DNA from: Bacteroidales bacterium
GTDB taxonomy: Bacteria > Bacteroidota > Bacteroidia > Bacteroidales > F082
NCBI GenBank assembly: GCA_028277395.1
Contig: JANQGJ010000059.1
Span: 1 to 64,000 of the forward strand
Direction: 5' to 3'
DNA: 64,000 nucleotides
The notes under the pieces are model-generated. The model was not told where the DNA came from. It ran no database searches and saw only the letters and a list, made by a program, of their open reading frames with translations. Within the stretch, counting starts at the first letter, position 1. Every line of letters begins with the position of its first letter. The position numbers and the translations under genes were made by a program. Below, one piece after another: positions 49,496 to 58,694 of the stretch.

Positions 49496-50560
49496 ATGAC
49501 ACTTGAAGAACTGGGATATAACAACCAAATTGAAGATTTCAGAAAAAATAATATAGATAATTCATTTGCCGTTGCACGGGTAATATCCGAACACAAAGAA
49601 AGATATATTGTAAGAAACACAAACGAATATGAAGCTGAAATAACCGGTAACCTCAGGTATTCAACATTAAGCAGATCTGATTTTCCAGCTGTAGGAGACT
49701 GGGTTTCCATCTCTGAATATGATGATAATAAGGCCCTGATTCATAATATTTTTCCGAGAAGATCAATTATTGAGAGACAAGCAGTTGGTAAACAGGGAGA
49801 AAAACAAATTATTGCCACTAATATTGATTTTGCATTTATCATGCAGGCGGTTGACAGAGATTTTAATATCAACAGAATTGAAAGATATCTGACAATTTGC
49901 AACTCCTCTAATATTACTCCCATAATTATTCTGAATAAAATTGACCTGATAGGAGATGAAGAATTATCGATATTGATCGAAAAGGTAAGAAAAAGAGTGA
50001 AAGAAGTTCAGATCATAGCAATAAGCAATATATCTGAAAAGGGATATGAAGTGCTATCAGGCATAATATCAAAAGGTAGTACATATTGTTTGTTGGGCTC
50101 ATCAGGAGTGGGTAAATCAACATTGTTAAATACCCTTTCGGGGAAAAACAAAATGAAGACCGATGTTATAAGTTCAAGTAACAACAAAGGAAGACATGTT
50201 ACCACACACAGGGAAATGATAGTACTTAGAAGTGGTGGAATATTAATAGATAATCCGGGAATGAGAGAAGTTGGAATTGCCGACTCAACCGAGGGAATCG
50301 ACATAACTTTCGATGAAATATACCGTTTATCATCAAAATGCAGATTTAAGGATTGCAGCCATACTGATGAAGTGGATTGTGCTGTAACCGAAGCATTAAC
50401 CAATGGCGAACTTGACCATAAGTCATATGAGAATTATCTCAAAATTGAAAGGGAAAAAGACCACTACGAATCAACGGTTGCCGAAAGACGAAAAAAAGAC
50501 AAAGATTTTGGTAAGATGATAAAAAATGTAAAGAGATCATTGAAGAACACCAAATACTAA
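49496..50560 (+). CDS. rsgA: Ribosome small-subunit GTPase RsgA
   Basis: 354 residues with the circularly permuted GTPase layout: an N-terminal OB fold (VISEHKERYIVRN...LRYSTL...DFPAVGDWV), the G4 motif NKIDL, then the P-loop GSSGVGKST (201-209), switch/G3 DNPGM, and the C-terminal zinc knuckle CRFKDCSHTDEVDC. RsgA is a GTPase that helps late maturation of the 30S subunit. Length is about the usual 300-350. It is followed 28 bp later by the pentapeptide protein. The assignment is certain. Confidence 0.96.
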   Translation: MTLEELGYNNQIEDFRKNNIDNSFAVARVISEHKERYIVRNTNEYEAEITGNLRYSTLSRSDFPAVGDWVSISEYDDNKALIHNIFPRRSIIERQAVGKQGEKQIIATNIDFAFIMQAVDRDFNINRIERYLTICNSSNITPIIILNKIDLIGDEELSILIEKVRKRVKEVQIIAISNISEKGYEVLSGIISKGSTYCLLGSSGVGKSTLLNTLSGKNKMKTDVISSSNNKGRHVTTHREMIVLRSGGILIDNPGMREVGIADSTEGIDITFDEIYRLSSKCRFKDCSHTDEVDCAVTEALTNGELDHKSYENYLKIEREKDHYESTVAERRKKDKDFGKMIKNVKRSLKNTKY

Positions 50561-50588
50561 TTTGTAAATAATGTGATAGTCTGTAACG

Positions 50589-51161
50589 ATGAATGATACA
50601 TATCAGGAAGGAAAAACATACAATAAAGAGAATTATACTGAACACAGATTACCTGTTGGCGAATATGAAGATTGTAAATTTACAACTTGTGACTTTTCAG
50701 ATAGTTCACTCTCAGAATGTAAGTTTACAGATTGTGAATTTATAAATTGTAATCTTAGTCTGGCTGATCTGTCGAAAACTGCATTTAGAGATGTAGTATT
50801 CAAAGGATGTAAAATGATGGGATTAAACTTTGAGAATTGCAATAAATTCGGATTATCTTTCAGATTTGAGGATTGTTCTCTGGATCACACATCATTCTAT
50901 CAATTGGTAATAAAGCGAACACATTTCAACAACTCACGCTTGACAGAAACTGATTTCTCGGAATGTGACCTAACAGAATCTTTTTTCGAGCACTGTGATC
51001 TGTCAGGTGCAGTTTTCGAGCATACAAACCTTGAAAAGACAAACATGAAATCAGCGATAAATTATATAATTGACCCTGAAAATAACAGGATTAAAAAAGC
51101 GAAATTTTCATATCCGGGAGTACTGGGATTGCTTAGTAAGTATAATATCATTATCAGTTAA
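50589..51161 (+). CDS. Pentapeptide-repeat protein
   Basis: 190 residues built from A(D/N)LxX-type repeats: CKFTTCDFSDSSLSECKFTDCEF, LSLADLSKTAF, and LTETDFSECDLTESFFEHCDLSGAVFEHTNLEKTNM. It forms a right-handed quadrilateral helix. The family includes the DNA-mimicking Qnr/MfpA gyrase protectors, and its organisation (two blocks with a short break at about residue 84) is Qnr-like. Gyrase protection is only a hypothesis. It is 28 bp downstream of rsgA and thus likely co-transcribed. Confidence 0.9.
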   Translation: MNDTYQEGKTYNKENYTEHRLPVGEYEDCKFTTCDFSDSSLSECKFTDCEFINCNLSLADLSKTAFRDVVFKGCKMMGLNFENCNKFGLSFRFEDCSLDHTSFYQLVIKRTHFNNSRLTETDFSECDLTESFFEHCDLSGAVFEHTNLEKTNMKSAINYIIDPENNRIKKAKFSYPGVLGLLSKYNIIIS

Positions 51162-51459
51162 AAGACAGAAATCCGTAATAAAGTTTATAAAGTTAAACCA
51201 GCCCATCAATTCTCTTACTATAGGCAAAATATGCTGTAGTTTCGTAAAATTAATTGGACGTGAAGCATTGAACAACATAATATTACATCTCAAATCTCGT
51301 TACTATTTACATGGTAAACAACTCATTAGCGCCTTTATTACTTCCTGAGGCGGAGATGAAGACATGAGGAAAAGATAGCAGTTGCCGGATAAGATTGTAT
51401 TTTGTCAGTTTCTCCCTTCTCAAATGAAGGTTGTTGAAAAGAGTTATAAAATATAAATT
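51162..51459. other. Spacer before the subtilase gene
   Basis: About 300 bases. Frames here are short shadows. No terminator with T-run is clear. Confidence 0.4.
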
Positions 51460-53064
51460 ATGCAAAAATCATACTTTTCAATAATAGGAAAACCACTACT
51501 GCTGTTAATAATACTCAAATCTGCAATAATCCTTGTTGGTCAGGATTCCATAAAGGAATGGTATCATCTCAGTATTGAAGATGATTCTGTTCCGGGCGTA
51601 AGCACAACTTCACTTTATAATGGTTTAAATGATCATCCACCATCAACCAGAATAATAGTTGCTGTTCTGGATGCAGGTATCGACATAACACACCCGGATC
51701 TTTCAGCGAATATTTGGTTAAATCACGACGAGATTGCCGGAAATGGAATTGATGATGATAATAATGGCTATATTGATGACATAAACGGATGGAATTTTTT
51801 AGGTAACAAAAATGGTGAGAATATGCATTTTGACACATGGGAGATTACCCGTGAATATACAAAACTCAGAGATTCCGTACTAAAGCTTGACACAAATAAC
51901 CTCACTGATCAACAACAGTTATATTTTTTAAAATTCAGATCGAAAAGAGAAATTCTTTATAAACAAAGATCTGAAGCGGGAGAAATGTATAAAAATTACA
52001 AGTCGTTCAGGGATAAACTAATATCAAACTTAAATGTTCTTGAGCCTTATACCGATGTAGAAAACTTAAACCTGGAAACACTGAGAAAATTAAACAACCT
52101 CACAGATTCTGTTGAAATTAAGGCCAGAAAGTACTTAACTGCCTGTTACGAAGCCGGATTTGACAAACAAACCACAGACCTGATCTATAACTCATTTAAA
52201 TATAAATACTTGTACAAACTAAATCCTGATTACAGCGGAAGAGAGATCGTTGGTGATGATCCAAATAACCTTAATGACAGGAATTATGGCAACCCTGATG
52301 TAATTGGGCCCGACCCCTTCCATGGTACTGGTGTAGCAGGAATAATTGCAGCTGAAAGAAACAATGGAATAGGTATAGATGGAATCGCTGATAATGTACA
52401 AATAATGCCGGTCAGGGTTATTCCCGCAGGCGATGAACGTGATAAGGATGTGGCAAATGCAATCTATTATGCTGTTGACAATGGTGCAAAGATCATAAAT
52501 ATGAGTTTTGGTAAACCAATCAGTCCTTACAGAGAGCATGTTGAAAAAGCGATCAGATACGCTGAGAAAAATAACGTGTTACTCATAACGGGTTCTGGTA
52601 ATGATGCACATAATACTGATACAATACCAAGATTTCCAAACAGATATTATTCCGATGGAAGTATTTGCAGCACATGGATTGGTGTTGGTTCAACCTCAAA
52701 AAATACTGATTCGACCTTGCTATGTGACTTTTCAAGTTATGGTAAAGAAAGTGTTGACCTGATGGCTCCTGGAAATCAGATTAAAACTCTCTACCCGGAT
52801 AATAACACAATTATAACTGAAGGTACAAGTATTTCAGCGCCCGTAGTAAGTGGAGTAGCTGCTTTGATATGGTCATACTATCCCGGCCTAAGCGCTATTG
52901 AGGTAAAGAATATCCTGTTAAAATCCACCGATCATTACGGTGACATTGAAGTAATTATTGCAGGCGACCCTAAAAACAGGATCAAATTCAGCGACATTTC
53001 AATAACAGGAGGAGTTGTTAACGCAAAATCAGCCTTCGAACTGGCGAAGAAAACGGATAAGTAG
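51460..53064 (+). CDS. Secreted S8 (subtilisin-like) peptidase with helical insertion
   Basis: 534 residues. A hydrophobic N-terminus is a likely signal peptide. The catalytic triad is Asp71 in VAVLDAGIDITHPDL, His288 in FHGTGVAGI and Ser459 in GTSISAPVVSGVAAL. The Asp-to-His distance is about 217 residues because of a long charged helical insertion (about 125-260, KLRDSV..., RSKREILYKQRSEAGEMYKNYKS) typical of a Bacteroidota S8 subgroup. The C-terminus ends shortly after the catalytic domain; no type IX sorting domain. It is expected to be periplasmic or in the outer membrane. Confidence 0.93.
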   Translation: MQKSYFSIIGKPLLLLIILKSAIILVGQDSIKEWYHLSIEDDSVPGVSTTSLYNGLNDHPPSTRIIVAVLDAGIDITHPDLSANIWLNHDEIAGNGIDDDNNGYIDDINGWNFLGNKNGENMHFDTWEITREYTKLRDSVLKLDTNNLTDQQQLYFLKFRSKREILYKQRSEAGEMYKNYKSFRDKLISNLNVLEPYTDVENLNLETLRKLNNLTDSVEIKARKYLTACYEAGFDKQTTDLIYNSFKYKYLYKLNPDYSGREIVGDDPNNLNDRNYGNPDVIGPDPFHGTGVAGIIAAERNNGIGIDGIADNVQIMPVRVIPAGDERDKDVANAIYYAVDNGAKIINMSFGKPISPYREHVEKAIRYAEKNNVLLITGSGNDAHNTDTIPRFPNRYYSDGSICSTWIGVGSTSKNTDSTLLCDFSSYGKESVDLMAPGNQIKTLYPDNNTIITEGTSISAPVVSGVAALIWSYYPGLSAIEVKNILLKSTDHYGDIEVIIAGDPKNRIKFSDISITGGVVNAKSAFELAKKTDK

Positions 53065-53093
53065 CTGAAATTACATGCGCTGAACAACCTGAA

Positions 53094-53639
53094 TTACGCA
53101 TTCAGATAATATCTGAATCCGAAGACAGGTAACTCAACCTGTATAAAATCAAGGTCTTCAGATCTTACAAAGCCAAGTTTTTCATACATACGCCATGCAA
53201 TTTCCATTGCTTTTGTTGAATGTATAATTACCTGTTGGTTTCCATGATCTCTGGATCTTCTTATGCATTCAACAGATAATTCTTTACCTATCCCCTGCCC
53301 TCTGCATGAATTATCAACAGCCAGCAATCTGAAACCACCGGCATTTTTTTCTGAAGTTGCAGTTCCTCCCGATCCATAATATTTCATATCACTGAAATAA
53401 ACAACCGCACCACAAACAAAACCATCATCAGTAACGGCCACAATCAATTCTGATTTAGGTTTGGCAGCAGTCAATTCACCAATATTTCTTAGCATATTGT
53501 AATACTCAGGCTGCTCCTCTTCTTTAGGGAAACCATCAAGCTGAGAATAAACATCAACCATAAGTTTCCCGATGATAGTAAATTCTTCTGACCTGGCATT
53601 TCTAATTATAAAGTTCATTACTTTTGGTTTATAATTCAA
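53094..53639 (-). CDS. GNAT-family N-acetyltransferase
   Basis: 181 residues. The acetyl-CoA-binding motif A is visible: FRLLAVDNSCRGQGIGKELSVECI (R/QxxGxG/A), followed by VIIHSTKAMEIAWRMYEKLGFV. The N-terminus shows IRNARSEEFTIIGKLMVDVYSQL. The substrate is unknown. It overlaps the end of the MarR-GNAT gene by 11 bases, so both are translated together and probably controlled by it. Confidence 0.9.
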   Translation of the reverse strand: MNYKPKVMNFIIRNARSEEFTIIGKLMVDVYSQLDGFPKEEEQPEYYNMLRNIGELTAAKPKSELIVAVTDDGFVCGAVVYFSDMKYYGSGGTATSEKNAGGFRLLAVDNSCRGQGIGKELSVECIRRSRDHGNQQVIIHSTKAMEIAWRMYEKLGFVRSEDLDFIQVELPVFGFRYYLNA

Positions 53640-54579
53640 TACTCATTATCATTTCCGTACGTTCCAACACCTGCATTTCTGAAGGTGGTTCATTCTCAGT
53701 GAACCCCATGTTATAGTAAATTCTGTGAGCCGGCTTCATGGACATATCAGTTTGCAGCCAAAGTTTGTTTGCTGTATTTTCTTTACACCTGGAAATGCAT
53801 CGTTCAATCAAACTGGTTGCTATACCTAAATTACGGAACCTTGGGTCAACAAATAATTTTGCAAACTCAAACGAATCCTCAGCAAGTCTTTTTAATGCCA
53901 CACAACCAACAATTTGATCATTATGTTTTGCAAAAAATAAAAAGCCTCCTTTCTCCAGGTATGCTTTATCAGGATTATGCAAAGTAAAAATATCTTCATC
54001 CTCAAGATTACCCTTTAGATGTGCATATAGCCAATGACCTGCCAGGTGATAAAAATATTCCTTTAATTCAGGATTATAATCAACTATTACAGTAGTATTT
54101 TCCACTGCATGTAACACCTGCTCATTTAGGGGCGTATTGGTAAGGTTATTATCAATTCTTTTTAGGATATTAATAATATCAGGATGTCCGGTTGACAGAA
54201 TAATTCTCAATGTATTGGAAAATTGCTCCCATAAAGGTTCAAGCTCTTCAAGAAGAGAAATCCCGTTTGATGAAAGTGAAATTAACTTCGACCTTTTATC
54301 ATTGGGATTTGGATTTATCACCAGCAATCCGTTACTGCTTAATTCATTAATAATATTTTTTACCGTAATATGTGTAAACGCAATTTGTCCGGTAATTTCC
54401 ATAATTGTTTTGGGCTTGTCAGAGTACGCAAGAACATAGAAAACCGGGAACCAGCTTGACTTAAAAGCTATACCTCTGTCTTTATATACTTTATCACCAC
54501 CAATTTGAAGTTTTTCATAAATCCTTCGGAATCGTGAACCTCCGGCTAAATAACCAAGTTTATCAATAATATCATTCAT
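53629..54579 (-). CDS. MarR-type regulator fused to a GNAT acetyltransferase
   Basis: 316 residues in two parts. Residues 1-150 form a MarR winged helix (DRGIAFKSSWFPVFYVLAY, TIMEITGQIAFTHITVKNIINELSSNGLLVINPNPNDKRSKLISLS). Residues 160-316 are a GNAT domain (FAKLFVDPRFRNLGIATSLIERCI, LWLQTDMSMKPAHRIYYNMGFTEN). Such fusions can link DNA binding to acetyl transfer or ligand sensing. The promoter region has a palindrome (54618-54627), fitting autoregulation. The second GNAT gene overlaps its end. Confidence 0.9.
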   Translation of the reverse strand: MNDIIDKLGYLAGGSRFRRIYEKLQIGGDKVYKDRGIAFKSSWFPVFYVLAYSDKPKTIMEITGQIAFTHITVKNIINELSSNGLLVINPNPNDKRSKLISLSSNGISLLEELEPLWEQFSNTLRIILSTGHPDIINILKRIDNNLTNTPLNEQVLHAVENTTVIVDYNPELKEYFYHLAGHWLYAHLKGNLEDEDIFTLHNPDKAYLEKGGFLFFAKHNDQIVGCVALKRLAEDSFEFAKLFVDPRFRNLGIATSLIERCISRCKENTANKLWLQTDMSMKPAHRIYYNMGFTENEPPSEMQVLERTEMIMSIEL

Positions 54580-54607
54580 ATTTACAATATTTATAAAACT
54601 AATTTTG

Positions 54608-54627
54608 CAAATATATAAAAGTACTTT
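54608..54627 (-). promoter_or_regulatory. Promoter/operator of the MarR-GNAT operon
   Basis: On the minus strand TATATTTG (54608-54615) fits TAnnTTTG, 29 bases before the ATG. A perfect palindrome AAAGTACTTT (54618-54627) lies just upstream in the spacer. Position and symmetry suggest binding by the MarR part itself. Confidence 0.5.
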
Positions 54628-54639
54628 CTTTTAATTGTG

Positions 54640-55134
54640 ATTTCCATGTATTTTAATATATAACCTCAATTGGATCAAATAAGTGATACTGGATTAAGAT
54701 GTTCCTTGATTTTAGATCGTCTTTCAGTCTGAATAATCCTGATAACTAAGCATAGGAATAGTGTTCTATTGATCTATTCTTGTCAACGCTTAATATAGTG
54801 TATCAGGGATGTTTTTCATTAAGATCATGCCCTAAACAAACCGACTTGCAATTTGGTTTTTAGTATCTGGTCCAACAGTTCAATTGAAATTTAGTTCACT
54901 ATGATTTCTTCTTAAAGCTCAATCATACCAAACAGAAATGTGCCGTTATCGGAAATTTATTAAAACTATTGTCAAAAAGACATGCTTACCAGGCTTTGCA
55001 ACCGGGATATCAATCAAAACATGGAAATCAATTATTTTCACCATTTACAATACCAGGAGCTATCAACCAACTGTCTTTGTGGTTGTTACAGATTTTCAAG
55101 ATCAAATAACCTACCACATTATGTAGTCATGATT
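54640..55134. other. Noncoding stretch between divergent units
   Basis: About 500 bases with only short shadow frames. No RNA gene recognised. Confidence 0.4.
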
Positions 55135-55182
55135 TATACCCTTTCAGGGTATTGCATTACGATTACTAAGTTTGTATGTTTG
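55135..55182 (+). promoter_or_regulatory. Promoter C, upstream of the small-protein/lipase unit
   Basis: The box TATACCCTTTCAGGGTATTG (55135-55154), then 20 bases, then TATGTTTG (55175-55182, TAnnTTTG). The core ACCCTTTCAGGGTATTG is identical to promoter B, and spacing is the same as in A and B. An upstream GTAG half-site is offset by one base. Start is predicted near 55188, leaving about 260 bases of leader before the first gene. Confidence 0.65.
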
Positions 55183-55447
55183 TCTACGGATCACAAACAA
55201 TTGGTATTAAAAGAGTTTGCATCCAATACATTAGCCGGTTAATAAAGTGAAATAAGCACAGAACGTCTTTTTATTTATCAGTACTCTAATTGGAGAGTAT
55301 CAACTTTATTAGTGTAAATGTCATGGTTTTGCTACCTGAATAAAAAATAATAAGACCACTAACATGAGTTAATATCCGGTTACTGAACAACGTGGTGAAA
55401 CCAGGGAACAATTACATGAGAATAAAAACAGGGTAACATAGTTTATA

Positions 55448-55672
55448 ATGTATGTAAACACACATAAACAAAAAGATACTGTTAGAGAAAGCATGGGAGA
55501 AGGACAGGCAGGAAAACTATGGAAAGATAAAAGAGAAGAACTTACCGGCGGACACAAAGAAACATACGAAGGATCATCATTATTATCAACACCACAAATT
55601 CAGGGTGCACAGGCAAAAGATGCATTGACAGCATCATGGGCTTCACTCAGCAGAAACTGGGAAAGAAGATAA
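55448..55672 (+). CDS. 74-residue hydrophilic protein of unknown function
   Basis: I do not recognise the family. The protein is charged and lacks a signal peptide or membrane helix; it has patches QAGKLWKDKREELTGGHKETYEG and ALTASWASLSRNWERR. Glycines and the tryptophan-rich C-terminal helix suggest a small partner protein. Between promoter C and the lipase gene (67 bp to its ATG), it is probably the first gene of that unit and may be a chaperone, adaptor or immunity-type partner; this is inference from position only. Confidence 0.5.
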   Translation: MYVNTHKQKDTVRESMGEGQAGKLWKDKREELTGGHKETYEGSSLLSTPQIQGAQAKDALTASWASLSRNWERR

Positions 55673-55738
55673 GTAATGTAAGATTTATATTATCAATTAT
55701 AATCAATGAATAAAAAATCAACAATAAAAAACAATAAT

Positions 55739-57121
55739 ATGCAAATAATATTCGTACACGGCTGGAGTGTGACAAACACATCAACTTATGGAGAATTACC
55801 CGAAGCTCTGTATGCCAAAGCATCAGATTACGGACTTGAAATCGAAATCCGGCACATACATTTGGGAAAATATATAAGCTTTCATGATGAAGTAACAATG
55901 GACGATGTTGGAAAAGCAATGGACAGGGCATTACGTGATCTGCCAGGAAACAGCAACAATCATATTGCTCCCTTTTCATGTGTTACACATTCCACCGGCG
56001 GACCTGTGGTTAGATACTGGGCAGATAAATATTATGGACAGCATGGACTGACTAATATACCTCTGAAACATTTGGTTATGCTTGCTCCTGCAAACCATGG
56101 CTCTTCACTTGCCAAAATTGGTAAAGCAAGACTGGGACGTATAAAAGCGTGGTTTAGTGGTATTGAACCCGGACAAAGAATTCTTGACTGGCTGAGTCTA
56201 GGAAGCGACGGTCAATGGATCTTGAATGAAAAGTATATTGATTATAATTATGAAAATACAGGTTTCTATCCGTTTGTCCTTGTTGGTGAGGGTATTGATG
56301 AAAAATTATATGATTTTCTTAATAGTTATCTCGTAGAAAAAGGTTCTGATGGTGTAGTACGTGTTGCCGGTGCAAACATGAACTACAGGTATTTTTCACT
56401 GGTTCAGTCCCATGATCAGATAATCAGGAAACGTCCTTTCACCACAAGGTTAGTTCCTGAAAACGGAATGAGAAATCCGGAACGAACAGCTCTTGGAGTG
56501 TATAAGCAATACAGCCATTCGGGTAAAAAAATGGGTATCATGAACAGCATTAAAGAAAACGATACAGATGCACCGGTTGTTACAGATATCCTGAAATGCT
56601 TCCAGGTGGAAAGTCGTGAAGAATATAATATCCGCTCTCAGGAATTTGATCAGCTTACCATTGATAATCAATCAATCGGCGACAGATATTGTATGCTCGT
56701 TGTTAATATACGAGACAAATCCGGTGAGCATATAGCTAAAGATGATTACGACCTGCTGTTACTGGCCGGCAAACTATATCAGCCCCAGGAGATGCCTAAA
56801 GGATTTCTGGTGGACAAACAGATGAATGATACTACCGGAAGACTTGTATATTATCTGAATACTGATAAAATGTATGAAATAAAGGATGGCAAATTTGGTC
56901 TCCGTGTAATTGCACGACCTAAAAAAGGATTCTCTTATTATGTAGAAGCGGAATTTCGTTCAGAAGGAATACCTGTGGATAATATATTGGTTCCAAACCA
57001 AACCACCTATGTTGATATAAAGTTAAACCGCTTTGTTGACAGAAATGTATTCAGGTTTGGAAAAGTAGCAGATAAACCGGAAAGCTTTAAAAGGATAAAA
57101 CCTTCGGGCAGGTTTATATAG
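55739..57121 (+). CDS. Alpha/beta-hydrolase lipase with C-terminal beta domain
   Basis: 460 residues from the ATG at 55739; starting at the ATG 33 bases upstream only adds a short Lys/Asn tail. The core has IIFVHGWSVT (oxyanion region), the nucleophile motif CVTHSTGGPVVRYW with Ser85, and MLAPANHGSSLAKIGK, as in PGAP1-like/triacylglycerol lipases. The last 150 residues (from about MLVVNIRDKSGEHI) are a beta-sandwich-like part. No signal peptide. Together with the small upstream protein and absence of a signal, a contact- or phage-type delivered effector is conceivable but unproven. Confidence 0.75.
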   Translation: MQIIFVHGWSVTNTSTYGELPEALYAKASDYGLEIEIRHIHLGKYISFHDEVTMDDVGKAMDRALRDLPGNSNNHIAPFSCVTHSTGGPVVRYWADKYYGQHGLTNIPLKHLVMLAPANHGSSLAKIGKARLGRIKAWFSGIEPGQRILDWLSLGSDGQWILNEKYIDYNYENTGFYPFVLVGEGIDEKLYDFLNSYLVEKGSDGVVRVAGANMNYRYFSLVQSHDQIIRKRPFTTRLVPENGMRNPERTALGVYKQYSHSGKKMGIMNSIKENDTDAPVVTDILKCFQVESREEYNIRSQEFDQLTIDNQSIGDRYCMLVVNIRDKSGEHIAKDDYDLLLLAGKLYQPQEMPKGFLVDKQMNDTTGRLVYYLNTDKMYEIKDGKFGLRVIARPKKGFSYYVEAEFRSEGIPVDNILVPNQTTYVDIKLNRFVDRNVFRFGKVADKPESFKRIKPSGRFI

Positions 57122-57473
57122 AATAATGTAGATTTTCTACGAATAGCGTGACTCTGAAAAATCCTTACAAACATTTAATCGCATCGTAAGAAATTATGTA
57201 AAAAATAAATCATAAGTACCTAAGAATTGCAATATGTACAAGTAAACAGAAAAGTCAAAACAGAATACAGGTAAAGTAATTGCGAATAGTTCATAAATCA
57301 AGAAGAATGATATCAAACAGGCTATTGAATTTACTGACAATCGTTATTCCGGTCGTTCTGTTCAATTACTCCAAAGGATAATAATATTCGCGATAACAAC
57401 ACAAAAGAAACCGGATACAGACAAACCATTCGGACAATTAAACACCCGGTAACACAATAGTTTTGCTGCCGAG
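57122..57473. other. Noncoding stretch after the lipase
   Basis: Short hairpin GTAGATTTTCTAC near 57128 without T-run. Further gene debris may begin near 57301, but no clear frame is seen. Confidence 0.35.
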
Positions 57474-57835
57474 ATGTTTAATGAAGTGGGAGGAATGACT
57501 GATATTGTTGCTTACAACGACAGGAGTAATATGGATTCCATGGGTGAAAATCATAACAAACCTGCATCAAAAAGAACAGTTAAAAGGATATGAATTAATC
57601 ATGGAGTAACACAAACATTTGATCGCTGCTTTAAGAACTTATTACTCACCACAGAAAATTGATGCACGACTAAAAATTCAACCTGATAAAACTCCTGAAG
57701 AAGTTGCCAAAAAAATCTATCACCTGGGGGGGGGAGATCTGGGGTCATTCGAAAAAACTATTCACCGAGTTCTACGAGCACAACCAAAAATTCTACAATG
57801 ACGATATAGGCCGTTTCAACTTTCAGGCACAATGA
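57474..57835 (+). pseudogene. Decayed gene with a G9 homopolymer frameshift
   Basis: A first piece (57474-57593) reads FNEVGGMTDIVAYNDRS. A second, in another frame from 57619, reads LIAALRTYYSPQKIDARL and PDKTPEEVAKKIYHLGG up to a run of nine G (57726-57734). With eight G it would continue EIWGHSKKLFTEFYEHNQKF and stop at 57835. So at least two frame breaks exist; the second is in a mutable tract and could be phase variation. Family unknown. Confidence 0.5.
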
Positions 57836-57936
57836 TTATTCTTAAATAAAATCGTTTATGAGCTATACCCGATTGAACTCAAAACGATAATAAATTACTC
57901 CTTTATCCACTGCAACCAGCAACTACCAATTCACGA

Positions 57937-58689
57937 TCATGTATCCAGCCACCCCTTAAATCCACTTGCCTTAAGCTTACTGATTACTATGTCTGATGGT
58001 GATTCAGGAACCACTTTTACGATCAGCTTTTGATTGAAATATGGTTCAACCTTAACCACTGATTCAGCTGAGAGTATAAATTTCCTGTTGGCTCTGAAGA
58101 AGTTAGCAGGACTGAGTTGAGATTCCAGATTGTCAAGTGATTCACTTATAATAAACTTTCTTCTGTCTTTAAGCATAATAAAAGATACTCCGTCTTCAGA
58201 GTAAAAATATGCGATCTCCAGTGCATCAACAGGAATAAGTCCGTTACGGTAACTAACTAAAAACCTGTTTCGGTAACTCTGTCCTTTTAGCTTGTTTATT
58301 ATGGCATCAAAATTTACAGAAGTGTTGTTTCTTACCCCAAAATCTTTAAACTTATCGATGCTTTTGCTCAACATCTCTATTTTTATGGGTTTCAATAAAT
58401 AGTCAATACTATAGTGACGAAAAGCCTCAATTGCGAATTCGTTGAATGCAGTGGTAAAAATTATTGGAGTTTTAATCTGCAACTGGTTAAATAGCTCAAA
58501 ACTAAGGGAATCCGAAAGCTGAATATCTGAAATGATCAGGTCTGGGAGGTCATTATTTTCAAACCATCTGAAACCATCACTAACACTTTCAATAACATCA
58601 AGAATAATGATATCAGGATCATACTCACCAAGCAACTTGGTAATTTTTCGAGCTGCCGGAGCTTCATCTTCAAAAATTAATACTTTCAT
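57937..58689 (-). CDS. LytTR-family response regulator
   Basis: 250 residues: an N-terminal receiver (LIFEDE start, phosphoacceptor Asp55 in LIISDIQLSD, then FTTAFNEFAIEAFRHYSIDYLLKPI with its Lys) and a C-terminal LytTR domain (RNRFLVSYRNGLIPVDALEIAYFYSEDGVSFI, FFRANRKFILSAESV). LytTR regulators bind direct or imperfect repeats upstream of target genes. The kinase gene lies 5 bp upstream on the same strand, giving a complete two-component pair. Targets are unknown. Confidence 0.93.
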   Translation of the reverse strand: MKVLIFEDEAPAARKITKLLGEYDPDIIILDVIESVSDGFRWFENNDLPDLIISDIQLSDSLSFELFNQLQIKTPIIFTTAFNEFAIEAFRHYSIDYLLKPIKIEMLSKSIDKFKDFGVRNNTSVNFDAIINKLKGQSYRNRFLVSYRNGLIPVDALEIAYFYSEDGVSFIMLKDRRKFIISESLDNLESQLSPANFFRANRKFILSAESVVKVEPYFNQKLIVKVVPESPSDIVISKLKASGFKGWLDT

Positions 58690-58694
58690 AACTA

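Noticed and set aside
55739..57121. Assignment of the lipase to a named T6SS effector family
   Set aside because: Only the HSTGG elbow and lack of a signal peptide support it; no VgrG, PAAR or other T6SS gene is in the window.
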